The position numbers and the translations under genes are program-made. A stretch of DNA of 7,343 bases from Halanaerobiales bacterium. Lineage in GTDB: Bacteria > Bacillota_F > Halanaerobiia > DY22613. The stretch spans positions 1-7,343 of the forward strand of contig JAGMES010000194.1 of the NCBI GenBank assembly GCA_023128035.1. The letters are read 5' to 3'. The stretch's first letter is position 1; every line of letters begins with the position of its first letter. This document shows, one piece after another, positions 5,836-7,343 of this stretch. Below the pieces are notes generated by a model that saw only the letters and a list, made by a program, of their open reading frames with translations, made no database searches and was not told the origin of the DNA.

Positions 5836-7343
5836 ATGTTAAAAAGTTTGCCTATCGGAATAAGTGATTTTAAAAGATTACGAGAAACAAACTGTTATTA
5901 TGTTGATAAAAGTTTATTTATTAAAGAGATATTAGAAAATGATGCTGAAGTTGTTTTATTACCGCGACCACGCCGCTTTGGTAAGACCCTAAATTTATCA
6001 ATGCTTCAATACTTTTTTGAGAAAACAGACGAGAATTATGGTTATTTATTTAATGATCTTGCTATTAATAAAGTAGATGAGAAATATATAAAAGAACAGG
6101 GGAAATACCCGGTTATTTTTCTTACTTTTAAGGATGCAAAAGAAGGGGATTTTGAAACCATCTACTTTATGATCAAAAAAGCTCTTGCAGAAGAATATAA
6201 CAGTCATGAATATTTATTAATTGGTGATACACTGAATTCCTTTGAGAAGGAATGTTATAAAAATATAATGGAAATGAAAGCAGAAGAGGGATTTTATCGA
6301 AGTGCTTTAAAAGACCTGTCTAGATATCTAGCAAGATATCATAATGAGAATGTTATGATATTAATTGACGAATATGATGCACCCATTCAAGAAGGATATT
6401 TAAGGGGTTATTATGACCAGATAGTAAGCTTTATGCGCAGTTTATTAAGTGGAGGCTTAAAGGATAACAAATTTTTGAAAAAAGGAGTTATGACCGGGAT
6501 ATTACGGGTAGCAAAGGAAAGTGTTTTTTCAGGTCTGAATAATTTGAGTGTTTATAGCTTGTTAGGTGATAAATTTAACCGTTATTTTGGTATGTTGGAA
6601 AATGAGGTAGAAAACTTTCTAAAGTATTACGGCCTGGCAAACTATAAACAGGAAATTAAAGAATGGTATAATGGCTATCGTTTTGGGGGAGAAATGGTTT
6701 ATAACCCTTGGTCAGTTGTCAAATATATAGAGAATAAAGGAGAAACTGGACTATACTGGGTTAATACCAGTGGTAATGATTTAGTGCGAAAAATAATTAC
6801 TCAAGGTGTAGATGTAAAAAAGGATTTACAGTTATTACTTAATAATCAAACTGTGCAAAAAGAGATTGTTGAGAATGTTGTTTATAGTGAGATTGAGAAC
6901 AATACTGACACAATCTGGAGTTTTTTCTTATTTAGTGGTTATTTAAGAGTAGAGAAAAAACAAAAGGTGCGTGGAAGAGTTTATTGTGATTTAAAGATTC
7001 CAAATTTAGAGGTTCATTATCTATATGAGGATATTATAGTGAACTGGTTTAAGGGTAGTATTAAAAATAAAGGTGTTAATATACTGTTAAATAGTTTAAC
7101 TACAGGTAATGTAGAAGCTTTTAGTGATCTATTTCAGGAATTTGTGCTAAGCAGTATGAGCTATTTTGATATTAGTGGTGATGAACCTGAGAAGATTTAT
7201 CATGCCTTTATTCTGGGAATGATGGTTTATTTGAATCAAGATTATGAAATTAGGTCAAATCGGGAAAGTGGTTTTAGGCGGTATGATGTAATGTTGATTC
7301 CAAAAAAGAGCAATATGTCGGGGGAGCGGCCGTCAAGGCTGAG
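5836..7343 (+). CDS. AAA-ATPase-like protein with PD-(D/E)XK nuclease domain, 3' end incomplete
   Basis: The frame is open from ATG at 5836 to the window edge, 502 codons. It begins MLKSLPIGISDFKRLRETNC then YYVDKSLFIKEIL, the standard start of the AAA-ATPase-like family (PF09820). The atypical Walker A is RPRRFGKT (44-51, Lys50) and the Walker B is VMILIDEYDAP (173-183, Asp178, Glu179). Further family motifs are GVMTGILRVAKESVFSGLNN (482-501 counted from the first ATG is too far; they lie at about 217-236), EWYNGYRFGG and NPWSVV. The PD-(D/E)XK (PF08011-type) part shows HAFILGMMVYL (456-466) and GFRRYDVMLIP with Asp484. The closing E-x-K strand is not seen; instead the last codons read SGERPSRL in GC-rich DNA. 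The start has GGAGG (5823-5827) eight bases away; an in-frame ATG at 5821 is less likely. Exact function is unknown. The family is widespread in multiple copies in anaerobes. Confidence 0.93.
   Translation, partial: MLKSLPIGISDFKRLRETNCYYVDKSLFIKEILENDAEVVLLPRPRRFGKTLNLSMLQYFFEKTDENYGYLFNDLAINKVDEKYIKEQGKYPVIFLTFKDAKEGDFETIYFMIKKALAEEYNSHEYLLIGDTLNSFEKECYKNIMEMKAEEGFYRSALKDLSRYLARYHNENVMILIDEYDAPIQEGYLRGYYDQIVSFMRSLLSGGLKDNKFLKKGVMTGILRVAKESVFSGLNNLSVYSLLGDKFNRYFGMLENEVENFLKYYGLANYKQEIKEWYNGYRFGGEMVYNPWSVVKYIENKGETGLYWVNTSGNDLVRKIITQGVDVKKDLQLLLNNQTVQKEIVENVVYSEIENNTDTIWSFFLFSGYLRVEKKQKVRGRVYCDLKIPNLEVHYLYEDIIVNWFKGSIKNKGVNILLNSLTTGNVEAFSDLFQEFVLSSMSYFDISGDEPEKIYHAFILGMMVYLNQDYEIRSNRESGFRRYDVMLIPKKSNMSGERPSRL

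Overview
The window is AT-rich, low-GC DNA with Bacillota-style ribosome binding sites (AAGGAG, GAGGTGAT, GGAGG) and Bacillota-like families: a YefM/Phd antitoxin, an NRPS-type reductase fragment, and an AAA-ATPase-like/PD-(D/E)XK protein common in Clostridia and Halanaerobiales. The best guess is an accessory region of a Clostridia-like genome. Genus cannot be read from the sequence.

Layout. The left part is on the minus strand. An unrecognised protein (674 down to 1) runs off the left edge. Then come a 40-bp perfect palindrome (778-817), a short orphan frame that looks like the tail of a lost protein (836-1048), a RelE/ParE toxin gene broken by one in-frame TAA (1063-1368), and its intact antitoxin (1358-1627) with a palindromic operator (1664-1679). 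A non-coding gap follows, ending in an 87-bp imperfect hairpin (1895-1981) whose ends resemble integron attC core sites.

The right part is on the plus strand. An intact TIR-domain protein with a helical-repeat/TRAFs-binding-like C-terminus (2028-3227) is the best candidate for a conflict or immune effector. Its stop codon overlaps the start of a 5'-truncated thioester-reductase domain (3224-4066) of the kind that ends non-ribosomal peptide synthetases. A strong intrinsic terminator follows (4282-4313 plus T-run). Next is a TPR-repeat protein (4664-5662) whose upstream coding sequence survives only as a frameshifted, stop-ridden remnant (about 4431-4663). Last is an AAA-ATPase-like/PD-(D/E)XK protein (from 5836) that runs off the right edge. 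Its frame loses family character in an abruptly GC-rich stretch just where the final nuclease motif should appear.

Interpretation. At least four of the nine coding units look broken or truncated, and two junctions (about 3210-3225 and about 7315) look like recombination or insertion points. I read this as an accessory hotspot or gene graveyard holding one apparently intact TIR effector, not as one coherent operon. A coordinated new system is possible but not shown. The most interesting leads are the attC-like hairpin upstream of the TIR gene, the TIR/reductase junction, and the unrecognised left-edge gene.
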